Below, piece by piece: positions 6,374 to 13,168 of a stretch of DNA of 13,168 nt; within the stretch, counting starts at the first letter, position 1, and each line of letters begins with the position of its first letter. Origin of the DNA: JAAFIP01 sp043777795 (GTDB taxonomy: Bacteria; Pseudomonadota; Gammaproteobacteria; Burkholderiales; Burkholderiaceae_C); contig JAYWHJ010000048.1 in the NCBI GenBank assembly GCA_043777795.1, forward strand, positions 1-13,168. The letters are read 5' to 3'. Both the position numbers and the translations under genes were made by a program. The notes beneath the pieces were generated by a model. That model was given only the letters and a program-made list of their open reading frames with translations. It had not been told where the DNA came from and ran no database searches.

Positions 6374-6402
6374 AGACGGTCCCAGCCCTTAGGAACCCCA
6401 CC

Positions 6403-7374
6403 ATGACATTGCGTACCCGACTCTTCACCTGCGCCCTTTTGTGCCTGTCTGCATGCAGCGCCTTTGCCCAAAGCAGCTACCCCAACAAGCCGATCAAGAT
6501 GATCATCCCGCTGGCTGCAGGTAGCGCGGTAGACAACGCGGCCCGCATTTTGACGGCCAAAATGTCCCAAGGTCTGGGCCAGTCCATCGTGATTGAAAAC
6601 CAGGCGGGCTCCGCTGGCCTGATAGGCGCTGACCGCGTGGCCAAGGCCGCCCCCGACGGCTACACTCTGGGCGGCTTTAACGACAGCGTGCTGACGATGA
6701 TCCCGCATATCTACCCCAAGTCCACCTGGAACGCGCTGACCGACTTTGACCCCCTTTCGCTGGCCGCCACCATCGAATGGGGCTTGGTCGTCAAGGCCGA
6801 CTCGCCGTACAAAACCGTGACCGACTTCATCGCTGCTGCCAAGGCCGCACCCGGCAAGATCAACTACAGCTCGGGCGGCAGCGGCAGCCCGCAGCACATT
6901 GCCATGGCACTGTTTTCCACGCGCTCTGGCATTCAGGCCGTGCATGTGCCCTACAAAGGCGCCACACCCGCTGCGGTAGCGGTGGCTGCGGGCGAGGTGG
7001 ATGCTGCGTTCCAGGGCCTAGGCACGGTCACATCACTGCTGCAAGCGGGCAAGCTGCGTTTGTTGGCCGTGTCGACGCAAAAACGTTTGGCGCAATACCC
7101 CAACGTGCCGACGGTGGATGAATCTGGTCTGAAAGATTTTTTCTTTAACTCCTGGTTTGCCATGGTGGTGCCCGCAGGTACACCCAAAGACATCGTCGAG
7201 CGCCTGAACAGTGAAATGCGCAAGGCCCTGGCCGACCCTGAGACGCGCGACAAAATGGTGGCCATTGGCTTGACCTTGCGCGGCTCCTCGGCAGCAGAGC
7301 TGGGCACCGCCACCAAAGAGCAGTTCAACCTGTACCGCAAGCTGATCCAGGACAACGGCATCAAGGCCGACTGA
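6403..7374 (+). CDS. Bug/TctC-family periplasmic solute-binding protein
   Basis: 323 residues from ATG 6403, with AGGAA at 6391-6395 placed 7 nt upstream. Signal peptide MTLRTRLFTCALLCLSACSAFA; LSAC inside it also resembles a lipobox, so lipid anchoring cannot be excluded. Bug hallmarks follow: YPNKPIKMIIPLAAGSAVDN, a GQSIVIENQAGSAGLIGAD segment, AAPDGYTL, INYSSGGSGSPQHIA, VPYKGATPAAVAVAAGEVD and RLAQYPNVPTVDESGL. Such proteins bind carboxylates or related small molecules with two main-chain water bridges and either feed TctAB membrane proteins or act as sensors. No TctA or TctB gene is visible here, which is common for Bug proteins in this group. It is the first gene of an operon with the DapA-like and RraA-like genes, suggesting the ligand is the substrate of those enzymes. 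Confidence 0.9.
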   Translation: MTLRTRLFTCALLCLSACSAFAQSSYPNKPIKMIIPLAAGSAVDNAARILTAKMSQGLGQSIVIENQAGSAGLIGADRVAKAAPDGYTLGGFNDSVLTMIPHIYPKSTWNALTDFDPLSLAATIEWGLVVKADSPYKTVTDFIAAAKAAPGKINYSSGGSGSPQHIAMALFSTRSGIQAVHVPYKGATPAAVAVAAGEVDAAFQGLGTVTSLLQAGKLRLLAVSTQKRLAQYPNVPTVDESGLKDFFFNSWFAMVVPAGTPKDIVERLNSEMRKALADPETRDKMVAIGLTLRGSSAAELGTATKEQFNLYRKLIQDNGIKAD

Positions 7375-7390
7375 TCAGGGGTTCAAGCAC

Positions 7391-8326
7391 ATGACCACAC
7401 TCAGCGCATCCGCCACGGGCGTTTACCTCATCACCGTCACACCGTTTACCGACGCTGGCGCGCTGGACCTGGCCAGCACCGACCGCATGGTTGATTTTTG
7501 CCTCGACGCGGGCGTCACCGGCCTCACGGTTTTGGGCATCATGGGCGAGGCCACCAAGCTCACGGCAGAAGAATCTCGCACCTTCGTTAAACAGGTGATC
7601 GCCCGCGTGGCCGGGCACGTGCCGGTGGTGGTGGGCGCATCGGCCCCCGGCTTTGCGCCCATGCGCGAGCTGACCGAGAGTGTGATGGCCATGGGCGCAG
7701 CAGGCGTGATGGTGGCGCCACCGCCCTCCGTGCGCACCGACGACCAGATCGTCGCCTACTTTGAGATGGTGCAAGAAACGGTGGGCAAAGACGTACCCTG
7801 GGTACTGCAAGACCATCCGGTGTCCACTGGCGTGCAAATGTCCACTGCCGTCGTCCTGCGTATTTTGCAAAACTCGCCCAGCTGCGTCATGCTCAAGCAC
7901 GAAGACTGCCCAGGTCTTGCCAAGCTCTCCGCCATCCGCGCCGCTAGTAGCAAAGGCGATATCAAGCGCGTCTCCATCCTCACTGGCAACGGCGGCGGCC
8001 TGTTCTTGCCCGAAGAGCTGATCCGTGGTGCCGACGGTGCCATGACCGGCTTTGCCTACCCCGAGATGATGGTCGATGTGTGCAAGGCCCACGCCGCAGG
8101 CCAACAGGACAAAGCGCAAGATATTTTTGATGCCTACCTGCCCCTGGCCCGCTACGAGCAGCAGCCAAACATTGGCCTGGCCGTGCGCAAACACATCTTC
8201 GCCCAGCGCGGTGTCATTGCCAGCGCAGCCATCCGCAAGCCGGGGCCCAAGCTGTCCACCATGGACATCGCCGACATTGCACGCTTGACGGCGCGGCAAA
8301 CCAAACGTTTGGCAGAGATCGCTTAA
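7391..8326 (+). CDS. DapA/NanA-superfamily aldolase or dehydratase without the usual Tyr
   Basis: 311 residues from ATG 7391, with AGGGG upstream and only 16 nt after the Bug gene. It is a TIM-barrel class I aldolase: GVYLITVTPFTDAGALDL at the N-terminus, GIMGEATKL at 49-57 (the GTTGE equivalent) and the Schiff-base lysine in VMLKHED (K169). Upstream, where DapA and NanA carry Tyr in 'YNxP', this protein reads LQDHP (Gln140-Asp141), so the Tyr that relays protons is absent. That makes true dihydrodipicolinate synthase unlikely. The superfamily also holds sugar-acid dehydratases and aldolases for pyruvate-yielding cleavage. Placed between a carboxylate-binding protein and an RraA-type aldolase, it is probably catabolic; this is inference. 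Confidence 0.86.
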   Translation: MTTLSASATGVYLITVTPFTDAGALDLASTDRMVDFCLDAGVTGLTVLGIMGEATKLTAEESRTFVKQVIARVAGHVPVVVGASAPGFAPMRELTESVMAMGAAGVMVAPPPSVRTDDQIVAYFEMVQETVGKDVPWVLQDHPVSTGVQMSTAVVLRILQNSPSCVMLKHEDCPGLAKLSAIRAASSKGDIKRVSILTGNGGGLFLPEELIRGADGAMTGFAYPEMMVDVCKAHAAGQQDKAQDIFDAYLPLARYEQQPNIGLAVRKHIFAQRGVIASAAIRKPGPKLSTMDIADIARLTARQTKRLAEIA

Positions 8327-8360
8327 ACCTTCGTCCAAAAGTCCACAGAAAGCTCCCGAA

Positions 8361-9083
8361 ATGTCTACCCCCATCCACATGCAGCTCGACCCCAAAGCGG
8401 TCGAAATTCTGAGCCAGGTCACCACCGCCACACTCACCACCATCTTGCTGAAAAAAGGCCTGCGTAATGTCTGGCTGCGCGGCACCAAGCCATTGCGCCC
8501 CGGCCAGCCGCGTCTGGTCGGCCGCGCCTTCACACTGCGCTTTGTGCCCGCGCGCGAAGATCTGGCTACGCCTGCATCATGGGCATCACCCATCTCCACC
8601 CGCGCCGCCATTGAAGACATGCCCGCAGGCTGCATTGCCGTGGTGGACTCCATGGGCGTGCAAGACGCTGGTATTTTTGGCGACATTTTGTGCGCCCGCA
8701 TGGGCAAGCGCCATGTGGCCGCACTGGTCACAGACGGCGTGGTGCGCGATGTAGCGGGCGTGCTGGGCACCGGCCTGCCCGTGTGGTGCAGCGGCGCAGC
8801 AGCACCCCCTTCCGTAGCAGGCCTCACGTTTGTGGCTTGGCAGCAGCCCATTGGCTGCGGCGGCGTGGCCGTGTTTCCGGGTGACGTGATAGTCGTCGAC
8901 GACGACGGCGCAGTGCTCATCCCCGCCGACCTGCTGGACGAAATGCTGGTGCTGGCACCCGAGCAAGAGCGGCTGGAAAACTGGATCATGGGGGAGGTGG
9001 AGCGCGGAGCTGCGCTACCGGGCCTGTATCCACCCAACGCAGAAAACAAAGCCCGCTATGCAGCAGCGATGACATCAAAATAG
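8361..9083 (+). CDS. RraA / HMG-CHA aldolase family protein
   Basis: 240 residues from ATG 8361, 34 nt after the DapA-like gene. The conserved core is FGDILCARMGKRHVAALVTD followed by GVVRD, where G107-D108 and R129-D130 correspond to the pyruvate- and metal-binding residues of 4-hydroxy-4-methyl-2-oxoglutarate aldolases. GGVAVFPGDVIVVDDDGAVL, the usual C-terminal family signature, is also intact. Members are divalent-metal class II aldolases or oxaloacetate decarboxylases. E. coli RraA (about 161 residues) binds RNase E instead; this protein is about 80 residues longer and keeps the catalytic Arg-Asp, so an aldolase or decarboxylase role fits better than RNase control. Having a class I and a class II aldolase-type gene side by side suggests sequential steps. 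The last codon borders the A-tract of repeat copy C. Confidence 0.85.
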   Translation: MSTPIHMQLDPKAVEILSQVTTATLTTILLKKGLRNVWLRGTKPLRPGQPRLVGRAFTLRFVPAREDLATPASWASPISTRAAIEDMPAGCIAVVDSMGVQDAGIFGDILCARMGKRHVAALVTDGVVRDVAGVLGTGLPVWCSGAAAPPSVAGLTFVAWQQPIGCGGVAVFPGDVIVVDDDGAVLIPADLLDEMLVLAPEQERLENWIMGEVERGAALPGLYPPNAENKARYAAAMTSK

Positions 9084-9104
9084 AAAAAAAGGCTCCAGCC
9101 CTTT
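9084..9104 (-). terminator. Possible intrinsic terminator for the leftward acyl-CoA synthetase operon, part of repeat copy C
   Basis: Read on the minus strand, AAAGGGC (9104-9098), loop TGGA and GCCTTTT (9093-9087) form a 7-bp stem with one G-T pair, followed by more T residues. It lies about 95 nt past the synthetase stop at 9199. The short stem and U-tract partly inside the stem keep confidence moderate. Confidence 0.4.
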
Positions 9105-9139
9105 AAAATATTGCGGGAGCAGCTATTAATAACAGAGTA
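9084..9139 (+). repeat. Dispersed repeat, copy C, in a convergent intergenic gap
   Basis: The core ATTGCGGGAGCAGCTATTAA (9110-9129) is identical at 19/20 to the copy inside the alpha/beta hydrolase, with the same A-tract plus GGC 19 nt upstream. It fills the first half of the 115-nt gap 9084-9198 between the convergent RraA-like and acyl-CoA synthetase stops. The remaining 9140-9198 has only an imperfect inverted repeat (GTAGC 9173-9177, GCTAC near 9198-9202) without a T-run. Confidence 0.82.
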
Positions 9140-9198
9140 GGCACTGATGCAAATTCTCTGCAACCATTGCCCGTAGCACTTGCGCGCCAAGCGCATCG

Positions 9199-10833
9199 CT
9201 ACAGCCGTGCACGCAGCGAGAATTTCTGAATCTTGCCGGTGGACGTTTTGGGAATCGTCTCAAAACGAATTTCCTTGGGCACTTTATAGCTGGCCAACAG
9301 GCTTTTACAATGCGTGATCAGCTCCAGCGCCGTGGCCTGGGCACCCGCTTGCAGCTCTACAAAAGCCAGCGGCACTTCGCCCCATTTGTCATCCAGCTTA
9401 GCCACTACCGCGCAGGAGAGCACGGCGCTGTGGCGGTACAGTGCATCCTCCACCTCAATGGACGAAATATTCTCACCGCCCGAGATGATGATGTCTTTGC
9501 TGCGGTCTTTAATCTTCACATAACGGTCTGCCTCCATCACGGCCAGGTCGCCCGAATGGAACCAACCGCCAGCAAAAGCCTGGGCCGTCGCGTGCGGGTT
9601 TTTCAGGTAGCCGCGCATGGTGATATTGCCGCGAAACATGATCTCGCCCAGCGTTTGCCCGTCCGCTGGTACCGGCTGCATCGTCTCAGGGTCCATCACC
9701 GTCATGCCCGCTTGCAGCTCGTACCGCACACCTTGGCGGCCGTTTAATCGGGTTTGCTCAGACAGTGTTTCGCTCGCCCAGCTCTCGCGCTGCGCGCATA
9801 CGCTGGCCGGGCCATACACCTCGGTAAGGCCGTATACATGCGTGATGTCAAAGCCCATCTTGGCCATGCCTTCGATCATGCTGGCAGGCGGCGAGGCAGC
9901 CGCCACCATGCCTTTGATGCGCTGGCTGATGGCCTGAAAAGCCTGTGGATGCGCACGGTGCTCGGCGATCAAGAGGTTATGCACCACAGGTGCAGCGCAG
10001 TAATGCGTAGCACCATGCAGTGCAAAAGCCTTCACCATCGCAGCGGCCTCAACACGGCGCAGGCAAATGTGAGTGCCCGCTTGCAAAGCAATCGTCCAGG
10101 GAAAGCACCAACCGCTGCAATGGAACATTGGCAGCGTCCACAAGTAACGCGCAAAGTGCGGCAAGCTCCAAGTCACAGCGTTGTTGACTGCGTTAAGGTA
10201 CGCGCCGCGGTGGTGCGTCACCACGCCTTTGGGGTCGCCCGAAGTGCCACTGGTATAGCTGATGGCGATGGCATCCCATTCGTCACGGCAGCCCACCAAC
10301 TGCGGCAAAGGCGCGTGTGCAGCCAGCAGCGCTTCGTAGGCATGCATGCCCACGCGCGTATGGGCACCTGAAAACTCGCTATCGCACACGTCAATAACCA
10401 CCATCTCCCGGCCATGGTTTGCTTTCAGCAAACGCAGGGCCTCGGCCATCACGGGTGCAAACTCACTGTCAGTAATCAGCACACGCGCTTCGCAGTGGTG
10501 CATCTGCCAGGCCAGGAGCGGCGCATCTAGCCGGGTGTTCAATGCGTTGATGACCGCACCAATCGCCGGGATAGCGTAATGCGCTTCGACCATCTCGGGC
10601 GTGTTGGGCAGCATCAGGCTCACGGCTACGCCATGCCCTGCGCCCAGTGCTTGCAAGGCCGCCGCCAGGCGCGCCGAGCGCTCACGGCACTGCGCCCAAC
10701 TGTATCGGCGTTGGCCATGGATAACAGCCGGCAAATCGCCAAACACTTCCGCCGCACGCTCCACAAAACTGGTGGGCGACAGCGGCGCATAGTTGGCTGC
10801 GTTTTTAGGGAGCTCTTGCTCGAAAATATTCAT
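9199..10833 (-). CDS. AMP-forming acyl-CoA synthetase, DmdB/FadD-like
   Basis: 544 residues from ATG 10833; a TTG at 10896 would extend it into the MetY gene and is rejected. The N-terminus MNIFEQELPKNAANYAPLSP is typical of medium-length acyl-CoA synthetases. Adenylation motifs: YTSGTSGDPKGVVTHHRG (P-loop, about residue 192-209), VYGLTEVYGP (about 330), GWFHSGDLAVME with KIKDRSKDIIISGGENISS (hinge), and the C-terminal PKTSTGKIQKF holding the catalytic lysine near residue 531. It activates a carboxylic acid with ATP to an acyl-AMP and then an acyl-CoA in the cytoplasm. Similarity as I remember it points to the 3-(methylthio)propionyl-CoA ligase (DmdB) branch or general short/medium-chain ligases; I cannot separate these. 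It lies 16 nt after the MetY-type gene and is likely cotranscribed with it. Confidence 0.88.
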   Translation of the reverse strand: MNIFEQELPKNAANYAPLSPTSFVERAAEVFGDLPAVIHGQRRYSWAQCRERSARLAAALQALGAGHGVAVSLMLPNTPEMVEAHYAIPAIGAVINALNTRLDAPLLAWQMHHCEARVLITDSEFAPVMAEALRLLKANHGREMVVIDVCDSEFSGAHTRVGMHAYEALLAAHAPLPQLVGCRDEWDAIAISYTSGTSGDPKGVVTHHRGAYLNAVNNAVTWSLPHFARYLWTLPMFHCSGWCFPWTIALQAGTHICLRRVEAAAMVKAFALHGATHYCAAPVVHNLLIAEHRAHPQAFQAISQRIKGMVAAASPPASMIEGMAKMGFDITHVYGLTEVYGPASVCAQRESWASETLSEQTRLNGRQGVRYELQAGMTVMDPETMQPVPADGQTLGEIMFRGNITMRGYLKNPHATAQAFAGGWFHSGDLAVMEADRYVKIKDRSKDIIISGGENISSIEVEDALYRHSAVLSCAVVAKLDDKWGEVPLAFVELQAGAQATALELITHCKSLLASYKVPKEIRFETIPKTSTGKIQKFSLRARL

Positions 10834-10849
10834 AACTTGCGGTGCAGAG

Positions 10850-12160
10850 TCAAATTTTGGCGAAGGATTGGCCAATATCCCACAAGATGTCGTCAATGTG
10901 TTCCAGCCCCACGCTCATGCGAATCAAATCATTTGGCACACCCGCGGCCATGCGCTGCTCGTCGGTAAGCTGGCGGTGGGTAGTGGAGGCGGGGTGAATG
11001 ACCAAAGTGCGGGTGTCGCCAATATTGGCGACATGGCTTAAAAATTGCAGGCCCTCGATGAAGCTTACGCCATCTTGTGCCGTGCCTTTTACGCCAAAAG
11101 CCAGCAGGCCTGAAGCGGCAGGCTCGCCATCCAAACTGCGCAGGTATTTTTGGCAGCGCGCGTACTGCGGGCTGCTCTTCATACCGGGGTAATGCACCCA
11201 GCTCACTTTGGGATGCTCGCTTAAAAACTGCGCCACCGCGCGGGCATTGCGGCAGTGCTCGCGCATGCGCACGGGCAGTGTTTCTGCTCCCTGCAAAATC
11301 ATCCAGGCGTTCATCGGTGCCAGCGTCGCACCATACACACGCAAGGTTTCCATCCGGGCGCGCATACAAAAACCAAAATCGCCAAAAGTTTCGTGGAACT
11401 TCACGCCGTGGTAGCCCGCGCTAGGCTCTGTCATGCCAGGAAATTTTCCGTTATCCCAGCTAAAGTTACCATGCGGTATGCCTGACTCGACCATCACGCC
11501 ACCCAGCGCTGTGCCATGGCCGCCAATGTATTTGGTGGCCGAATGTACAACGATGTCAGCCCCATGCGCCAGTGGGTTGCACAGGTAGGGCGAAGGCACT
11601 GTGTTGTCGACCACCAAGGGCAAACCGGCCTCGTGCGCTATATCGGCCACAGCCTGGATATCAAGCATATGCAGGCTGGGGTTACCCAGTGTTTCTGCAA
11701 AGATGGCGCGGGTGTTGGGTTTGATCGCTGAGGCAAAATTTTCTGGCCGGCTGGCATCCACAAAGCTCACTTCAATACCCAGTTTTGCAAAGTTCACTGC
11801 CAGCATCGTCACGCTGCCGCCATACAGTGCACCCGCAGCCACCAGATGGTCGCCGGTTTGCAAAATGGTCAACAGGGCCAGCATTTCCGCAGCCATGCCG
11901 CTGGCTACAGCTACTGCGGCGCGACCGCCTTCCAAGGCTGCAATACGCTCTTCCAGCACAGCGACCGTGGGGTTGGAGATGCGCGAATAGACGTTACCGA
12001 AAGTTTGCAGGTTAAACAGGCTGGCCGCATGGTCGGCGCTGTCAAACACATAGCTGGTAGTTTGGTAAATCGGCAATGCACGGCTGCCCGTGGCGGCATC
12101 GGGGATTTGCCCGGCATGAATGGCCAAGGTTTCGGCCTGGAAAATATGATCTTTGCGCAT
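10850..12160 (-). CDS. metY: O-acetylhomoserine sulfhydrylase (MetY-type, PLP-dependent)
   Basis: 436 residues from ATG 12160, the usual size for MetY. Cys/Met metabolism PLP-enzyme features: ETLAIHAGQIPD at the N-terminus, PIYQTTSYVFDSADHAASLF, YSRISNPTVAVLEERIAALE, the PLP-stacking/phosphate region ALYGGSVTMLA, the cofactor Asp in VVDNTVPSPYL, and the Schiff-base lysine in HSATKYIGGHG (K210). The C-terminus has LSHVANIGDTRTLVIHPAST and DLIRMSVGLEHIDDILWDI. The enzyme joins O-acetylhomoserine with sulfide to give homocysteine, or with methanethiol to give methionine directly. It is flanked on the same strand by the CoA-binding protein gene (21 nt) and the acyl-CoA synthetase gene (16 nt). 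Family assignment is firm; preference for sulfide or methanethiol is not readable from sequence. Confidence 0.93.
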   Translation of the reverse strand: MRKDHIFQAETLAIHAGQIPDAATGSRALPIYQTTSYVFDSADHAASLFNLQTFGNVYSRISNPTVAVLEERIAALEGGRAAVAVASGMAAEMLALLTILQTGDHLVAAGALYGGSVTMLAVNFAKLGIEVSFVDASRPENFASAIKPNTRAIFAETLGNPSLHMLDIQAVADIAHEAGLPLVVDNTVPSPYLCNPLAHGADIVVHSATKYIGGHGTALGGVMVESGIPHGNFSWDNGKFPGMTEPSAGYHGVKFHETFGDFGFCMRARMETLRVYGATLAPMNAWMILQGAETLPVRMREHCRNARAVAQFLSEHPKVSWVHYPGMKSSPQYARCQKYLRSLDGEPAASGLLAFGVKGTAQDGVSFIEGLQFLSHVANIGDTRTLVIHPASTTHRQLTDEQRMAAGVPNDLIRMSVGLEHIDDILWDIGQSFAKI

Positions 12161-12181
12161 GGCAGTGTCTAGGCTAGGGGG

Positions 12182-12643
12182 TCAGGCCGACCGTTTGGCA
12201 GAAATGACTTGGGTGTTCACGCCCACAAAATTCAGTCCGCCAAAAAGTCGCGCATGCTCAATTTTCACGCAGCGGTTCATCACGCTCAGCAGTCCCGCCT
12301 CATGCGCTAACGCAGCCGCTTGCAAGTTTTCTACGCCAATTTGTTGCCACAAACATTTGGCACCGATCCGCAGCGCCTCTTGTGCAATCGGCAGTACATC
12401 TTGTGGCTTGCGAAATACATCCACCATATCTATCTCGAACGGAATATCGGCAAGTTGTGCGTAACTCTTTTCACCCAAAACTTCCGGGTATTTAGGGTTC
12501 ACAGGCACCACGCGGTAGCCATGCGCTTGCATGTATTTCGCTGCAAAATAGCTGGGCCGATGCCACTCGGCGGACAAACCCACCACCGCGATGGTTTTGC
12601 AGGTCTTTAGGATATGGCGCAGGGAAGATATGTCGTCACTCAT
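12182..12643 (-). CDS. Small CoA-binding domain protein (YccU-like)
   Basis: 153 residues from ATG 12643, without a clear ribosome binding site. It is a single Rossmann-type CoA-binding domain: ISSLRHILKTCKTIAVVGLS with the nucleotide-binding glycine, HRPSYFAAKYMQAHGYRVVP, VNPKYPEVLGEKSYAQLADI, then DMVDVFRKPQDVLPIAQEAL and KCLWQQIGVENLQAA. This is the domain found at the N-terminus of acetyl-CoA synthetase (ADP-forming) alpha subunits and succinyl-CoA synthetase, here free-standing as in E. coli YccU. It probably binds CoA or an acyl-CoA in the cytoplasm; no reaction is assigned. The gene starts a tight series with metY and the acyl-CoA synthetase, so it may sense or carry a CoA thioester made there. 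The 61-nt gap upstream (12644-12704) shows no clear promoter. Confidence 0.85.
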   Translation of the reverse strand: MSDDISSLRHILKTCKTIAVVGLSAEWHRPSYFAAKYMQAHGYRVVPVNPKYPEVLGEKSYAQLADIPFEIDMVDVFRKPQDVLPIAQEALRIGAKCLWQQIGVENLQAAALAHEAGLLSVMNRCVKIEHARLFGGLNFVGVNTQVISAKRSA

Positions 12644-12704
12644 AGCAGCACTTTAGCAGCTAAGTTTTGGTAGTTTGCGCAGATTTTCCCCGATGGCTCT
12701 TGGT

Positions 12705-13168
12705 TTAACGCGGAAACTGTTCGCGCAACTTCATTTTCCAAAACTTCCCCGTCGATGTGCGCGGCACGGCGTCGATGAATTCATAGCGGTCGGGCAACTG
12801 CCATTTGGCGAAGCCGCTACTCAGCAGCAGCGCGCCAAACTCTGCGGCGCTGGCGCTTTGGCCGGGTTTGAGGACGATGCAGGCCAAGGGGCGTTCGCTC
12901 CACTTTTCGTCGGGGATGGCGATGACAGCGGCCTCGGCTACAGCGCTGTGGGCCATGAGGGCGTTTTCCAGGTCGACCGAGCTGATCCATTCGCCGCCGG
13001 ATTTGATGAGGTCTTTGGTCCGGTCGGTGATTCTTAAAAAACCCAGTTCGTCCATGCAGGCAACGTCGCCAGTGCGCAGCCAGCCATCGCTGGTGAATTT
13101 ATCGCCAGCCACCGGCACCTCGTGGTAGCTGCCGGTGATAAAGGGGCCGCGCACCTGGATCTCGCCTG
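12705..13168 (-). CDS. AMP-forming fatty acyl-CoA synthetase, C-terminal part (cut by right edge)
   Basis: About 154 residues of the C-terminal part are visible; the frame is open to the window edge and the start lies outside. It reads GEIQVRGPFITGSYHEV, then DGWLRTGDVACMDELGFLRI, the hinge motif TDRTKDLIKSGGEWISSVDL, and ends with PRTSTGKFWKMKLREQFPR, where the lysine of TGK is the adenylation residue. The DLIKSGGEWISS and TSTGKFWKM forms are those of medium-chain acyl-CoA synthetases of the AlkK/FadD group, more than of the DmdB-like ligase at 9199-10833. It activates fatty acids to CoA thioesters. It is on the same strand as the CoA-binding gene, 61 nt upstream, so it may or may not be in the same transcript. 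Confidence 0.85.
   Translation of the reverse strand, partial: GEIQVRGPFITGSYHEVPVAGDKFTSDGWLRTGDVACMDELGFLRITDRTKDLIKSGGEWISSVDLENALMAHSAVAEAAVIAIPDEKWSERPLACIVLKPGQSASAAEFGALLLSSGFAKWQLPDRYEFIDAVPRTSTGKFWKMKLREQFPR

Noticed and set aside
7084..7099. GCGCAAT in the Bug gene as a repeat fragment
   Set aside because: Seven bases only, within conserved coding sequence (LAQYPNVP).
7361..9049. A 562-residue minus-strand open frame opposite the DapA-like and RraA-like genes
   Set aside because: It lies antisense to two well-supported family members, has no recognisable domain and low-complexity composition, and reflects absence of stops in GC-rich coding DNA.
9173..9204. Imperfect inverted repeat around GTAGC and GCTAC as a terminator for the acyl-CoA synthetase
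   Set aside because: Internal mismatches and no T-run; it also overlaps the stop codon. The stem in repeat copy C is the better candidate.
10834..10896. TTG-initiated 21-residue extension of the acyl-CoA synthetase
   Set aside because: It overlaps the end of metY and the family start MNIFEQ fits ATG 10833.
12650..12690. A possible fifth repeat copy (TAGCAGCTAAG and TTTGCGCAG)
   Set aside because: Only short scattered matches, no core alignment above chance.

Overview
The window looks like chromosome from a moderately GC-rich betaproteobacterium, most likely a member of the Comamonadaceae (Rhodoferax, Polaromonas or Limnohabitans type). The grounds are codon use, the Bug-type solute-binding protein, the RraA and DapA-like neighbours, the secreted DNA ligase, and a dispersed repeat of a kind I remember from that family (memory only, not searched). 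Genes are densely packed, both edges cut a gene, and no gene-free stretch exceeds 300 bases. I see no RNA gene, insertion sequence, phage gene or CRISPR array.

Layout. (1) 1-2179, minus strand: an apparent three-gene envelope operon. In transcription order it is a secreted YncE-like beta-propeller, a secreted NodB-type polysaccharide deacetylase whose start overlaps the propeller gene by 38 nt, and the N-terminus of a probable sterol desaturase family membrane protein cut by the left edge. (2) 2330-3166, plus: an alpha/beta hydrolase, divergent from the propeller gene. (3) 3163-4628, minus: an unrecognised secreted protein followed by an RsuA-type 16S rRNA pseudouridine synthase. (4) 4653-5522, plus: an exported minimal ATP-dependent DNA ligase (LigE type), divergent from the unknown secreted protein with only 24 nt between starts. 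(5) 5678-6331, minus: an Asp/Glu racemase superfamily protein. Divergent from it, 6403-9083 plus, is an operon of a Bug/TctC solute-binding protein, a DapA-superfamily lyase/aldolase and an RraA/HMG-aldolase family protein. This resembles a carboxylate uptake and catabolism cassette of unknown substrate. (6) 9199-13168, minus: a run of acyl-CoA synthetase (cut by the right edge), CoA-binding protein, O-acetylhomoserine sulfhydrylase (MetY type) and a second acyl-CoA synthetase. Its pairing of a DmdB-like ligase with MetY is at least compatible with methylthio-acid/methanethiol metabolism.

The most notable signal is not a gene. Four diverged copies of a roughly 50-bp dispersed repeat with internal hairpins occur at about 1116-1164, 3035-3088, 5550-5594 (inverted) and 9084-9139. 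Two lie in convergent intergenic gaps. The other two have been captured as coding sequence: one adds a segment between the catalytic Asp and His of the alpha/beta hydrolase without breaking its frame, and one encodes the hydrophobic core and cleavage site of the deacetylase signal peptide. Several enzymes also lack a canonical catalytic residue of their family: the deacetylase metal Asp, the second racemase Cys and the DapA Tyr. Their exact reactions are therefore open.
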